NCBI GenBank assembly: GCA_015063185.1
Contig: SUSY01000016.1
Span: 1 to 34,328 of the forward strand
Direction: 5' to 3'
DNA from: Thermoplasmata archaeon
Lineage (GTDB): Archaea > Thermoplasmatota > Thermoplasmata > Methanomassiliicoccales > Methanomethylophilaceae
Length of the DNA stretch: 34,328 bases
A program made the translations under genes and the position numbers. This document shows positions 7,302 through 16,700 of this stretch, piece by piece. The notes beneath the pieces are model-generated. The model searched no databases, was not told where the DNA came from, and worked only from the letters and a program-made list of their open reading frames with translations. How positions within the stretch are numbered: position 1 is the first letter of the stretch; each line of letters opens with the position of its first letter.

Positions 7302-8544
7302 TCTTGGAGACCAGATCCACAACGGGTACGATCTGTTGCTCCCCGGACACCATGTCCTTGACGGTAACGGATTCGGATTCCATCTCCTTCGCACCGACGA
7401 TAATCGCGTATCTGGCACCTATTCCGGCAGCATACTTCATCGCCTTCTGCATCTTCCTTCCCATAAGATCCAGGTCAGTGGGAATGCCCGCCGCACGAAG
7501 CATGGCCGCAATCTCGGAACACTTGACCCTCATATCCTCGGTAACAGGCAGGACGTATGCATCCACGCCCTTGCATTCGAAGGTCTGACCCTCTTTCTCG
7601 ATAGCGAGAAGGACTCTGTCGAACCCGATGGCGTAACCGGTGGAGAAGACCTCGCTTCCACCGAATATCTGGGACAGTGTGTAGGAACCTCCGCCGCAGA
7701 TCTGCTTTTCCGCACCTAACGAAGGTGCCTCTATCTCGAAAACCATTCCGGTGTAGTAGTCCAATCCCCTGACGACACCGAGATCGATCTCGATGTCCCT
7801 GACACCCATGACGTTCAGGAGCTCGACCAACTGTCTGAGGTAATCCCCTGCCTCTCCGGGAACGTTCTCCAATACAGAGACGTCTCCGACGGTCTCGGTA
7901 AGCTCGAAGATTTTCTCCATTACGTCGTCCTCGACACCCATCTCCTTCATAAGGGGACGTGCCTCATCATACAACTTCTTATCCAGTTTCTGGAGGACCT
8001 CCGCTGCCCTCTCCTTGGGAACACCCGCATCTGCTATCATCTGTCTAAGGACACCGATGTGACCGATACGAATCCTGTATTCTCTGAGGCCCAATGCCTT
8101 GATCATGGATGCGGCCATCGCGATGACCTCCGCATCGGAACTCGCATTAGGATTGCCGATGAGCTCTGCACCGAACTGGAAGAACTCCCTGTATCTTCCG
8201 CTCTGCGGTCTCTCGTATCTGAAGCACTGTCCGAAATAGAACAGCTTCAAAGGCTTGGGATCGTTGCTCATCTCGTTGACAAACATACGAATGACGGCAG
8301 CGGTCATCTCCGGCCTAAGGGCGATCTCCCTGTCCCCCTTGTCCTTGAACGCATAGAGCTCCTTGAGCACATTGGGACCGGATCTGGCTATGAACAGTTC
8401 AGCTTCCTCGAAGATAGGTGTTGCTACCTCTCTGAAACCGAAAGTCTTGGCAGTTCCCCTCAGGAGACCCTCATAGTGTCTCCTCCTCTCCATATCGTCG
8501 GGGAGAAAGTCCCTTGTACCGCGCGGGCGCTCTATCATACACAC
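7291..8544 (-). CDS. hisS: Histidyl-tRNA synthetase
   Basis: This class II aminoacyl-tRNA synthetase charges tRNA-His. It begins with RPRGTRDFLP typical of the family. Motif 2 is FRYERPQSGRYREFFQFG, the His-specific element is RGLDYYTGMVFE, and motif 3 is GYAIGFDRVLLAIE. A C-terminal anticodon-binding domain follows (from about residue 325). Length (417 residues) is normal. The start could be the ATG at 8544 or the one at 8538, two codons on; a TATA box (TTTTTATA on the minus strand, 8561-8568) places transcription start near 8540, so the second ATG with a leaderless message is slightly favoured. It is convergent with rnhA and overlaps it by 11 bp. Confidence 0.96.
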   Translation of the reverse strand: MCMIERPRGTRDFLPDDMERRRHYEGLLRGTAKTFGFREVATPIFEEAELFIARSGPNVLKELYAFKDKGDREIALRPEMTAAVIRMFVNEMSNDPKPLKLFYFGQCFRYERPQSGRYREFFQFGAELIGNPNASSDAEVIAMAASMIKALGLREYRIRIGHIGVLRQMIADAGVPKERAAEVLQKLDKKLYDEARPLMKEMGVEDDVMEKIFELTETVGDVSVLENVPGEAGDYLRQLVELLNVMGVRDIEIDLGVVRGLDYYTGMVFEIEAPSLGAEKQICGGGSYTLSQIFGGSEVFSTGYAIGFDRVLLAIEKEGQTFECKGVDAYVLPVTEDMRVKCSEIAAMLRAAGIPTDLDLMGRKMQKAMKYAAGIGARYAIIVGAKEMESESVTVKDMVSGEQQIVPVVDLVSKISC

Positions 8545-8614
8545 GCGTATAGGTAGAGACTATAAAAATGAGCGGATGGGACCATATCCTCCAGATTCGC
8601 ATACTGGCACATCA

Positions 8615-9715
8615 TCAGCGTTTGACGATGATACAGACAACGTCCTCATCCATGACCTTGTGATCGAGACCGACGGTCTGTCCTGGGAATTTGGCACTCT
8701 TTCCCCATACCATGGCATATCTGAAATTCTGCTTGAAAGCCCTGTGAATCAATTCACACACGTCACCGATGGTGTTACCGCGCTTGACGATAAGGGGTAT
8801 GTCCATATCCGCTTCCTGACCCTGGGGCTTCAGATAGATGCGGATCATGTCGATGGTGTCATAGAGCCCCTGCTTGAGCTCCTCCATACCCAGACCGGTA
8901 GCCGCGGATACCGGGAACTTCTTGTAACCAGGATTCATAGCGTAGGCGTTCTCCAACTGGCCTTCCATGGCGATATCGACCTTGTTGACCGCCATGATCG
9001 CTTTGATGTAGACCCTGTTTCCTGCAAGGACATCCAACATCTGCTCGACGTTGATGTCCTCACGGACGACAACGGTAGCATTGACGTAACCATATGCAGA
9101 GACCATGTCCTTGATGATCTCCGGAGTGATCTTGGTAAGCTTGAGAGTGGGCTTGACAAGGATACCTCCTTGATCCGCACCGGTGATGGTGACATCGGGC
9201 TTGGTCTGGTTCAGACGGATAGCTGCGTTCCACAGTTCCTTGAACAGAACGGATATATCCGGGTTGAAGACGTCAACAACGAGGAGAATGACATCCGCGG
9301 ACCTTGCAGCTGCAATGACCTCCCTCCCCCTTCCCTTACCACGGGACGCGTCCTTGATCAGACCGGGCATATCCAGGATCTGGATCTTGGCATGTTTGTA
9401 GACCATGACTCCGGGTACAACATCGAGCGTGGTGAAATGATATGCCCCGACCTCGGATTTGGCCCCTGTGAGTCTATTGAGAAGGGTGGATTTACCCACA
9501 CTGGGGAATCCGACGAGTGCGACCGTCGCGTTTCCCGCCTTCTTGACATAGAAACCCTTGGTATTGCCCTTGGAGGATTTCCTTTTCTCGTCCTCCATGG
9601 TCAATTTCGCGATCTTCGCCTTGAGTTTACCGATGTGGCCTTCGGTAGCCTTGTTGTATTTGGTCTTGGCGATCTGCTCTTCCAATTCCTTGATCTGCTC
9701 CTCAATGGTAGCCAT
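8615..9715 (-). CDS. DRG-family (OBG-type) GTPase with TGS domain
   Basis: The DRG/Rbg family of ribosome-associated translation GTPases is conserved in archaea and eukaryotes. The 366-residue protein starts with a helical coiled segment (MATIEEQIKELEEQIAKTKY). The G domain has G1 GFPSVGKST (69-77), switch Thr in HFTTLD, G3 DMPG (115-118) and a later NKVD. The C-terminal ~70 residues are a TGS domain ending in EDVVCIIVKR. The ATG at 9715 is chosen over an in-frame start at 9814 because GGAGGATAT lies just before it, because family members start with this helix, and because the extra 33 residues look random. An AT-rich TATA candidate lies around 9746-9755. Confidence 0.94.
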   Translation of the reverse strand: MATIEEQIKELEEQIAKTKYNKATEGHIGKLKAKIAKLTMEDEKRKSSKGNTKGFYVKKAGNATVALVGFPSVGKSTLLNRLTGAKSEVGAYHFTTLDVVPGVMVYKHAKIQILDMPGLIKDASRGKGRGREVIAAARSADVILLVVDVFNPDISVLFKELWNAAIRLNQTKPDVTITGADQGGILVKPTLKLTKITPEIIKDMVSAYGYVNATVVVREDINVEQMLDVLAGNRVYIKAIMAVNKVDIAMEGQLENAYAMNPGYKKFPVSAATGLGMEELKQGLYDTIDMIRIYLKPQGQEADMDIPLIVKRGNTIGDVCELIHRAFKQNFRYAMVWGKSAKFPGQTVGLDHKVMDEDVVCIIVKR

Positions 9716-9883
9716 CGATATCCTCCGTATCGCGAGTGATGAATCCCTCTTATTTAATGGGTCGCGCGCGTTACCACATAACGGGCTGTATCGCACGGCA
9801 CTAGTTATTGCCATAGCCAGAATGGATAGTCGTCGTTTTTGCTAATGTGGTTCTATATATAGTCGACAATTTATAGGCGGACT

Positions 9884-11032
9884 ATGGAAAACAGCCCAAG
9901 GAAACCATACGATGGATTCATTGGTACACCTGCCGCAAAGGCACTGGGTCTTGTGCTCGCATTTGTCATCACGTTCTTCATGATGTACTTCGGAGCATAC
10001 AGCAACTACTGCCTTTTCGTCTTCGTGGGCGCATTGTTGTTCGTCATTCCGAAAGCATTCGGAGTCAAGAACTTCAAGGCCATGCTCGCCCTCGGAATCG
10101 TGTTCTTCCTCGTCACATCACTGGTTGGTGCATTCATGTTCACCGCGCCTACCCTGGAGGACATGGAGGACAATGAGATCACAGGCGATTTCGTGAACTA
10201 TACTGTGACCGATATCCCAGATTCCGATGAGTACCTGATCACCCTCAACTACGCGGGATCCACTCCCAAGATTGTTTTAGAACAGGTGGTGGAGACCAGT
10301 TTCAATAACATCTACACGGCCAAGAAAGAAGCCGAGATGACACCTGGCTCCATTGGAGAATACAGTTACAAGATAGGTCTCAAGAACGATACGATCTATT
10401 GGTTCTACTTCACGGCGGACGATAAGACCTCGGAAAAGGTGCTTGTCGAAGGCACGATCGAATCCGACACCATCATGATGACCGCCATCAAGGGCAACAT
10501 GTATGTCAATGCGATCCCTGCAGTCATGTTCCTCCTCATCCTGGTGTTCTCCGCTTGGATGAGAAAGAACTTCGAGAAACAGAGGGCCAAGTTCGAGGCC
10601 GAAGGACGCCTCTATCCCAAGGGATACGGTCTCTGCAAGAAATGCGGAATGACCGTCCTCCCCGGAGAGAAGGTCTGCAGGAGATGCGGCGAACCTATCG
10701 ACATCCCGGAGGAGATCCAGAGACAGACCCTGTCCAAACTCTACGGAACCGAGAAGTGCCCCAACTGCGGAAACGACGTCATCAAGATAGAGAAGGCATG
10801 TCCCAGATGTAAACAGGTCATGCCCGGTCGTGAGAACGTTGCAGATGATGAAACATTTAAGTGTTCCGAATGCGGAGCGGATGTTCCGGCCAACGCTGAC
10901 ATGTGTCCCGTGTGCCACGCAAGGTTCGACGATGACGACAACGACGCGTTCAAGTGTTCCGAATGCGGAGAGCTTGTCCCTGGAGATTCCGAATTCTGCC
11001 CCAAGTGTGGCGCAACGTTCGATAAGGACTGA
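9884..11032 (+). CDS. Membrane protein with four C-terminal zinc ribbons
   Basis: I do not recognise a named family for the whole 382-residue protein. Three predicted membrane helices lie at about residues 20-38, 42-57 and 66-86. A soluble, probably extracytoplasmic beta-rich part follows (about 90-205), then a fourth helix (AIPAVMFLLILVFSAWM, about 207-225). The cytoplasmic tail holds four CxxC...CxxC zinc ribbons: CKKCG/CRRCG, CPNCG/CPRCK, CSECG/CPVCH and CSECG/CPKCG. The last two ribbons are near repeats of each other (FKCSECG). A TATA box (TATATATA near 9852-9860) lies about 28 nt upstream of the ATG, and a terminator follows. A tethered zinc-ribbon array suggests binding of nucleic acid or protein at the membrane, but this is inference. 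Confidence 0.75.
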   Translation: MENSPRKPYDGFIGTPAAKALGLVLAFVITFFMMYFGAYSNYCLFVFVGALLFVIPKAFGVKNFKAMLALGIVFFLVTSLVGAFMFTAPTLEDMEDNEITGDFVNYTVTDIPDSDEYLITLNYAGSTPKIVLEQVVETSFNNIYTAKKEAEMTPGSIGEYSYKIGLKNDTIYWFYFTADDKTSEKVLVEGTIESDTIMMTAIKGNMYVNAIPAVMFLLILVFSAWMRKNFEKQRAKFEAEGRLYPKGYGLCKKCGMTVLPGEKVCRRCGEPIDIPEEIQRQTLSKLYGTEKCPNCGNDVIKIEKACPRCKQVMPGRENVADDETFKCSECGADVPANADMCPVCHARFDDDDNDAFKCSECGELVPGDSEFCPKCGATFDKD

Positions 11033-11043
11033 TAAACCATTCC

Positions 11044-11070
11044 AAGGGGATTTTCCCCTTCCTTTTCTTT
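11044..11070 (+). terminator. Terminator after the zinc-ribbon membrane protein gene
   Basis: AAGGGGA (11044-11050) pairs with TCCCCTT (11054-11060) over a TTT loop, followed by the T-rich CCTTTTCTTT. It separates this gene from top6B, which starts 42 nt further on. Confidence 0.7.
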
Positions 11071-11111
11071 AATAGCACCCTTTAAATGCGATAGGTAGAT
11101 TATCAAAGCGG

Positions 11112-13130
11112 ATGCCCTCTGCTAAAGACGATAACGTGAAAAGCACTGCCGTAAAGAAATCCATCGCGGAAGACCTTGCGAAGAAACAGCGTGAGATCTC
11201 TGTGACGGAGTTCTTCGAGAAGAACAAACACATCCTTGGATTTGACAGTCGTGCAAAATCCCTCCTGATGGGAATCAAGGAAGCTGTCGATAACTCGTTG
11301 GATGCCTGTGAAGAAGCGAACATCCTCCCAGACATCTACGTCAGGATCGATGACCTCGGCGAGGATGAATACAGGATCATCGAAGAGGACAATGGGCCTG
11401 GAATCGTTCATAAGATGATTCCCAATGTCTTCGGACGTCTTCTCTTCGGTTCAAGATTCCATGCGCTAAGACAGTCAAGGGGCCAACAGGGTATCGGAAT
11501 ATCGGCCACAATCATGTACGGTAACATAACCACCGGAAAGGCAGCACATGTAAAATCCATGATCGAAGGGGATGTGGCACGTCAGATGGATATCGTCATC
11601 GACACCAAGACCAACCGTCCAGTCGTATCCAACGACACCGCGTTCATATGGGAAGGTAAGGAACACGGTACGTACATCGAGTACTACATCGCAGGCAAGT
11701 ACATGAACGGAAAACAATCCGTGTACGAGTACCTGAAAGACACTGCCATCGTCAACCCCCATGCAAGGATCACTTTCGTCGACCCCAAGGGCAACACGTT
11801 CATCTTCGAGAGAGCCACCGACATCATGCCGATCAAATCCAAGGAAATCAAACCTCATCCAGAAGGCATGGAAATCGGTCAGCTCCAGAAATACTCCCAG
11901 AACACGGCGCAGAAGAATGTCAAGGCGTTCCTTACCAACGACTTCTCCAGAGTCACATCGAGGATTGCGGACGAGGTTTTGGAGAAATCCGGTGTTCCGG
12001 AAAAGACCAAACCCGCCAATCTCACAAGGGATCAATGCAAGGACATCATCAAGGCACTCGGATCGGTCAAGATCATGGCTCCGCCTACGGACTGCCTATC
12101 CCCCATCGGAGACAACCTCATCAAAAAGGGACTTATGCATGTCCTCGACGGAATGCGTCCCGATTATTACGCACCACCGGTCACCAGACCTCCAAAGTCC
12201 GTGAACGGCAACCCATTCATCGTAGAAGCTGGAATCGTGTATGGAGGAGACATCCCCTCGGACGGACCAGTACAGATCCTCAGGTTCGCCAACCGCGTAC
12301 CCCTCTTATACCAGCCTGGGGCATGTGCGATCACCAAGGCGGTATCCAACCTCGATTGGAGGAGATATGGTCTGGAACAGAGAGGAGGAAAAGGAGTTCC
12401 GTTCGGACCCGCCATCATCCTCGTGCACATAGCTTCCACAAAGGTCCCCTTCACGTCAGAAGGAAAGGAGGCAGTTGCGGACTTTGAGGAGATTGCAAGT
12501 GAGCTCAACCTCGCACTCAGGCAGTGTGCAAGGAACCTCAAGTCACACCTGAACAAGAACGAAAGGAAGAAGAAGACTCGTGCCAAGTTCGAGATCGTTC
12601 AGGAGATCCTTCCTCTAATCGCACAGAAATCCGCCGACTTCCTAGACAGACCGGTACCTGATCTGGATATGACGATATCCAAGATCATGAACGTCATCTG
12701 GGTGGAGCCGACGGTGGAGAAGAAGAAACGCTCACGCGACGTCACATACACGGTATACAACTACACCAGGGATGCACGTTCCATGAGGATCCATACCCAG
12801 GTGCCCAAGGAGAGCATAAACCTGTCCCTGTACTCGAGTCTTGGATTCGTCGAGATGAACGATGACGGAAAGGTCACATGGGAACTTACGGACATCCCTC
12901 CATCCACACATGTGGATATCAAATTCGAACTCACCGGAGAAATGGCGGACACGTTCTCCGCCGGTGACGTCTACGTATCCGGTATCAATCCCGTCATGGT
13001 AATGGGTGCGGATGCACTCCCCGGAGACTGGGGAATCAAAGGAATGGAGATCAAGACCTACGAGTCTGACCTCCTGGAAGAAGAGGACGCAGAGGCAGTA
13101 GAGGAGGTTGAGAACCTTGACGATGAATGA
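11112..13130 (+). CDS. top6B: DNA topoisomerase VI subunit B
   Basis: Subunit B is the ATPase of the archaeal type IIB topoisomerase, which passes one duplex through another to relax and decatenate DNA. The N-terminal GHKL ATPase fold is clear: [19 protein letters not shown] and [12 protein letters not shown]. The helix-two-turn-helix and transducer domains follow (ending around residue 530). A C-terminal extension of about 100 residues contains an Ig-like segment and ends in an acidic tail ([17 protein letters not shown]). Length (672 residues) is in the upper normal range. The stop overlaps the start of top6A by 8 nt, so the two subunits are translationally coupled. Confidence 0.96.
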   Translation: MPSAKDDNVKSTAVKKSIAEDLAKKQREISVTEFFEKNKHILGFDSRAKSLLMGIKEAVDNSLDACEEANILPDIYVRIDDLGEDEYRIIEEDNGPGIVHKMIPNVFGRLLFGSRFHALRQSRGQQGIGISATIMYGNITTGKAAHVKSMIEGDVARQMDIVIDTKTNRPVVSNDTAFIWEGKEHGTYIEYYIAGKYMNGKQSVYEYLKDTAIVNPHARITFVDPKGNTFIFERATDIMPIKSKEIKPHPEGMEIGQLQKYSQNTAQKNVKAFLTNDFSRVTSRIADEVLEKSGVPEKTKPANLTRDQCKDIIKALGSVKIMAPPTDCLSPIGDNLIKKGLMHVLDGMRPDYYAPPVTRPPKSVNGNPFIVEAGIVYGGDIPSDGPVQILRFANRVPLLYQPGACAITKAVSNLDWRRYGLEQRGGKGVPFGPAIILVHIASTKVPFTSEGKEAVADFEEIASELNLALRQCARNLKSHLNKNERKKKTRAKFEIVQEILPLIAQKSADFLDRPVPDLDMTISKIMNVIWVEPTVEKKKRSRDVTYTVYNYTRDARSMRIHTQVPKESINLSLYSSLGFVEMNDDGKVTWELTDIPPSTHVDIKFELTGEMADTFSAGDVYVSGINPVMVMGADALPGDWGIKGMEIKTYESDLLEEEDAEAVEEVENLDDE

Positions 13131-14211
13131 GAATGAGACCAAGACAGTGAACAACCTTTCCCAGATCGTCGAATCCCTCTATAATCAGATCAATGTGGGT
13201 GACGTTCCTGAGATGAGTCTTGCACTCAGGTCCAAGAAGAACATCACATTCGATAGCAGACATGACGTATGGACATACGGAGACATGAAGACCGTCAGAT
13301 CACTCAAGAATCTGAACGCCGCACACATGATGCTCAGGACAGTCTATACGGTCGATTTCATCAAGGATCAGATCGAGCAACAGAGATCGTCCACCTTGAG
13401 GGAAATGTACTACATCTCCGAAGGCTGGGGCAAAGCCAAATTCCACTCACAGGACGAGAGCAACCTACTTGCAGAGGATCTGGAAGTCATCTCCAAATGT
13501 ATGAGGGAGGACTTCAAACTCCGTCCCGAGGAATCCGGTGCCCACGTCTACGGTAACGTGACGTTCCGCACCATGACCAAGAAGGGAATGAAGAACATCC
13601 ACTGTATGGACGATGTTGCAGAGACCGGATTCGCCGTACCGTACAATGTGGACAACGGCGAGAGCTTCCAGATCGAGCCCACCGATGCTGAATTCATCAT
13701 CGCGATCGAGACAGGAGGTATGTATGCCAGGTTGATCGAGAACGGCTTCTGCGACAAGCACAACTGTATCCTGGTCCACCTGAGCGGTCAGCCCGCGAGA
13801 AGTACCAGACGTATCATTAAGAGACTGAACGAGGAGCACAACATACCCGCCATCGTCTTCACAGACGGTGACCCCTGGTCGTTCCGTATCTTCGCATCTG
13901 TCGCATATGGTGCGATCAAGACCGCACACATCTCGGACTATCTGGCAACACCCAGTGCACACTTCATCGGTATCACACCGTCGGATATCTTGAACTACGA
14001 CCTCCCCACGGACAAACTGTCCGACAAGGATGTCGGTGCACTCCACGCGGAACTCACCGATCCCAGATTCAAGGACGAGTTCTGGACATCCGAGATACAG
14101 GCCATGCTCTCGATGAACAAGAAATCGGAACAGCAGGCATTGGCCAAGTATGGTCTTGACTTCGTCACTGATAAGTACCTTCCCGACAAGCTCAGCGAAC
14201 TGGGAATCTAA
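13123..14211 (+). CDS. top6A: DNA topoisomerase VI subunit A (Spo11-like)
   Basis: Subunit A cleaves DNA and is related to eukaryotic Spo11. The winged-helix CAP domain carries the catalytic tyrosine in [13 protein letters not shown] (second Tyr, residue 97 from the ATG at 13123). The Toprim domain supplies the metal-binding Glu in [12 protein letters not shown] and the DxD in [11 protein letters not shown]. The start at 13123 overlaps the top6B stop and gives 362 residues, the usual length; a TTG at 13108 would add five residues. Two hairpins follow the gene. Confidence 0.96.
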   Translation: MNENETKTVNNLSQIVESLYNQINVGDVPEMSLALRSKKNITFDSRHDVWTYGDMKTVRSLKNLNAAHMMLRTVYTVDFIKDQIEQQRSSTLREMYYISEGWGKAKFHSQDESNLLAEDLEVISKCMREDFKLRPEESGAHVYGNVTFRTMTKKGMKNIHCMDDVAETGFAVPYNVDNGESFQIEPTDAEFIIAIETGGMYARLIENGFCDKHNCILVHLSGQPARSTRRIIKRLNEEHNIPAIVFTDGDPWSFRIFASVAYGAIKTAHISDYLATPSAHFIGITPSDILNYDLPTDKLSDKDVGALHAELTDPRFKDEFWTSEIQAMLSMNKKSEQQALAKYGLDFVTDKYLPDKLSELGI

Positions 14212-14224
14212 ACCATTGAAAGAT

Positions 14225-14242
14225 GGTCGGTGAAAACCGACC
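14225..14242 (+). terminator. Terminator hairpin of the top6 operon
   Basis: GGTCGGT (14225-14231) and ACCGACC (14236-14242) form a perfect 7-bp stem with a GAAA loop, just after the top6A stop. A moderately T-rich stretch follows. Confidence 0.65.
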
Positions 14243-14278
14243 TTTCATCATATTTCTAACATAAAAATGAATATATGA

Positions 14279-14307
14279 TTGGAACAGGGGACGTACCCCT
14301 GTTCCAA
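14279..14307 (-). terminator. Strong terminator hairpin after lysS
   Basis: TTGGAACAGGGG (14279-14290) and CCCCTGTTCCAA (14296-14307) form a perfect 12-bp stem with a 5-nt loop, six bases past the lysS stop. On the minus strand it is followed by an AT-rich stretch with TTTTTATG. It may also back up termination from top6A. Confidence 0.7.
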
Positions 14308-14312
14308 TCAAT

Positions 14313-15866
14313 TTAGAATGAGGCTTCCTTCACACGACCGACGACGAAGTCCTTGTCCATCATGGCAAGGAAATTGGCAAGCCTGGGTCCCCTCTCCTTC
14401 TGGATAAGGATTTTGTACATCACCTTGTAGGCATTCTTGTTGCCGATGGGTGATGCGGAACCTGCTGCAGAGATAGCGTCGTTGATGGCGTCGGTAGCCC
14501 AGTCCGCGGATGCAAGCTTTGCTGCAAGATCTGCAAGGAATGCCTTCTCGTCTGCGGAGAGTTCGACTGCGGGAAGCTCCTTTGCTACGGAGAACCTGTA
14601 CTTGTCATCGGCGTAACCGCCCTCCAACCAATACTTAGCGGAATCCGCTCTCCTCCTGATGGATGCGATGTCCGCCTCGGTCGCACCCTCGAGATATCCG
14701 GTACGCTCGAGGATCTTCAGGACTCCATCGAAATCATCAGCGATCTGAACAAGATTGACCAAGTGACCATATGGGACCTGTGCGGGAAGCTTCTCGGGAA
14801 TGAGGTTGTTTCTTGCAATGCGATATGCACTCATGAGATTCTCGTCATCCTCTGTCTTCTCGTCGGAGAAGTAGATACGCTCAATCCTGTCAAACTCATC
14901 GGCGATGATGGGCATCCCATCCTTGAAGTCGTAGTCGATGGACTTGTAGGGGTTGACCCTGAGGAACATGTACTTCAGTACCTCTGGTGGGTTCATGTTG
15001 ATCGCATCGAGTCCGGATACGACGGATCCCTTGGACTTGTGCATCTGCATGACCTGCCCCTTGGACTTGAACTGGACGAACTCGTAGGGAATGGGATATA
15101 CCGGCTCACCGTCGAAGATCTCCTTGACAATGATCTCTCCAGAATCGTAGGAACCTCCAGCGGCTGCGTGGTCCTTTCCAAAGGGTTCGACGGAGGTGTT
15201 GAAGATCTTCCACTTCGCAGGCCATTCGAGCCTCCAGGGAAGCTTACCCTCTCCCTTGGTGATGTCCGCCTTACCGTGGTGTCCGCACTTGCACTGGTAC
15301 TCTACGTACGGATACTCATAGGTGTCTAGGATAGGGTCGGTGAAACGACCACACTTCTCACAGAGGGGGTTGAAGGGTGCCCAATCGGGTTTCATCTCCC
15401 TTCCAGTGACCTTGTTAAGGATCTCCATCGCCTTCTCGCGCCTCTTGAACGCCTTGTCGATGGATTCTGCGAACATTCCCTTACGATACATCTCGTTGAC
15501 GAAGATGACCTCGCATCTGACATCACATGCCTTCATAGCATTGATGAATGGCTCGACATAGTGGTGGGCATAGCTCTTGTGCTTACCGCAAGGACAGGGA
15601 ATGTCGCTAAGAGGCATGTTGACATACTTCTCATACTCCTCGGGAAGGAACTCATATCTCTTCCTGAGAGGATCGAAATCATCAACGAGGTAGATCAACT
15701 TGACCTCCTTACCGAGCGCCTCGAGAGCGCTGCGAACGGATTCTCCGGTGATAGCTTCCCTGAGACTGCCAACGTGAATCTCCCCCGAAGGACTGATTCC
15801 TGTGGCAATCAGCGGTTTATCGCATTTGGATGCGATGTCTTTTGCAATGACGTCTGCCCAGTGCAT
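14313..15866 (-). CDS. lysS: Lysyl-tRNA synthetase, class I
   Basis: The enzyme charges tRNA-Lys. This class I form is typical of many archaea and unrelated to the class II enzyme of most bacteria. The HIGH-type motif is ISPSGEIHVGS (residues 24-34) and the KMSKS-type motif is MHKSKGS (275-281). Cys pairs at 91/93, 169/172 and 192/194 mark metal-binding inserts. The C-terminal alpha-helical anticodon-cage domain is present. Length (517 residues) is normal. A TATA box (AAATATATAGG on the minus strand, about 15893-15903) lies about 30 nt ahead of the ATG. Confidence 0.96.
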   Translation of the reverse strand: MHWADVIAKDIASKCDKPLIATGISPSGEIHVGSLREAITGESVRSALEALGKEVKLIYLVDDFDPLRKRYEFLPEEYEKYVNMPLSDIPCPCGKHKSYAHHYVEPFINAMKACDVRCEVIFVNEMYRKGMFAESIDKAFKRREKAMEILNKVTGREMKPDWAPFNPLCEKCGRFTDPILDTYEYPYVEYQCKCGHHGKADITKGEGKLPWRLEWPAKWKIFNTSVEPFGKDHAAAGGSYDSGEIIVKEIFDGEPVYPIPYEFVQFKSKGQVMQMHKSKGSVVSGLDAINMNPPEVLKYMFLRVNPYKSIDYDFKDGMPIIADEFDRIERIYFSDEKTEDDENLMSAYRIARNNLIPEKLPAQVPYGHLVNLVQIADDFDGVLKILERTGYLEGATEADIASIRRRADSAKYWLEGGYADDKYRFSVAKELPAVELSADEKAFLADLAAKLASADWATDAINDAISAAGSASPIGNKNAYKVMYKILIQKERGPRLANFLAMMDKDFVVGRVKEASF

Positions 15867-15991
15867 ACTAATCGAACGGCCATACCCCTAAACCTATATA
15901 TTTAGGACGGTCGGAATCCTGTGCCAGTAGGACATGGGCACCATTTTGTCACAATTAAAAGGTATTTATAGGGAGTATCGAATGACCCATC

Positions 15992-16165
15992 ATGGCTAAG
16001 AAGAACGAGGGCGGAGGTTTCTCCCAGTCCGCAGGACTCATGAGGTACTTCGACTCAGAGGACACCGATAAGGCAATCAAGATCTCCCCCAGAGGAGTCA
16101 TCATCGCAGCGGTTGCCGTTGTCGTCGGAGTCCTGGTGTTGCAGGTCTTCTTCCCGATGAACTGA
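15992..16165 (+). CDS. Preprotein translocase subunit Sec61-beta (SecG)
   Basis: This is the small subunit of the archaeal Sec61/SecYEG protein-export channel. The 57-residue product begins MAKKNEGGGFSQSAGLMRYF, the cytoplasmic segment typical of archaeal Sec61-beta. It continues through IKISPRGV into a single membrane helix (VIIAAVAVVVGVLVLQVFF, residues 36-54) and ends in PMN. A TATA-like TATTTATA lies at 15963-15970, about 25 nt upstream. The ATG at 15992 gives the full family N-terminus. The gene stands alone, divergent from lysS. Confidence 0.93.
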   Translation: MAKKNEGGGFSQSAGLMRYFDSEDTDKAIKISPRGVIIAAVAVVVGVLVLQVFFPMN

Positions 16166-16212
16166 TCGGGTACAAACCCCTTACGACCAATTATACATGA
16201 CTCAGCGGTAGC

Positions 16213-16608
16213 ATGTTGCATAGATACGATGATGCAACGTCCACATACATCACGGACGATGTTCCAGATATTCCAGACAGATTCAGATCGAAAGTACGTA
16301 AGGTAATCGTACTGAACAATGCTACGACGATCGGCCTATGTGCATTCATGAACTGTACTCTGCTGGAATCCGTGGAACTCTGCAAGACCATAACAGAGAT
16401 CGATGATTATGCATTCAGAGGTTGCACATCCTTATCAGGGATCACACTCCCGGAAGGGTTGATACGTATAGGAAATGGTGCGTTCACCGATTGCAAGAAC
16501 CTTCGTGAATTGAAAATACCCAGCACCGTAAAATTCATCGGACAATCCGTATTCGAGGGATGTCAATCCTTGAAGATGATCAATACTCCAGAAAACTGTG
16601 TATGGTAA
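16213..16608 (+). CDS. Small leucine-rich-repeat (BspA-type) protein
   Basis: The 131-residue protein consists mostly of LRR_5/BspA-type repeats of about 23 residues. The repeating unit is seen in IGLCAFMNCTLLESVELCKT, IDDYAFRGCTSLSGITLPEG, IGNGAFTDCKNLRELKIPST and IGQSVFEGCQSLKMINTPEN. It has no signal peptide, membrane anchor or cell-wall domain, whereas family members are usually large exported surface proteins. It may be a cytoplasmic protein-binding module or the remnant of a larger gene. A TATA-like AATTATACAT lies about 24 nt upstream. Confidence 0.75.
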   Translation: MLHRYDDATSTYITDDVPDIPDRFRSKVRKVIVLNNATTIGLCAFMNCTLLESVELCKTITEIDDYAFRGCTSLSGITLPEGLIRIGNGAFTDCKNLRELKIPSTVKFIGQSVFEGCQSLKMINTPENCVW

Positions 16609-16700
16609 ACAATAGAGGTCGTTTTGAAAATTACCATTCTTAATTCCATCGCCGATGTACGTATAAAAAAAGGGTTTGGAAATGGTTTACTGACTTGGAC

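Noticed and set aside
8576-9739. Long plus-strand open frame (387 codons) opposite the DRG GTPase gene
   Set aside because: It has no recognisable motif, and its length follows from the codon bias of the clearly homologous gene on the other strand.
10277-10918. Minus-strand 213-codon frame opposite the zinc-ribbon protein
   Set aside because: The plus-strand reading has membrane helices and four ordered zinc ribbons, so the opposite frame is a shadow.
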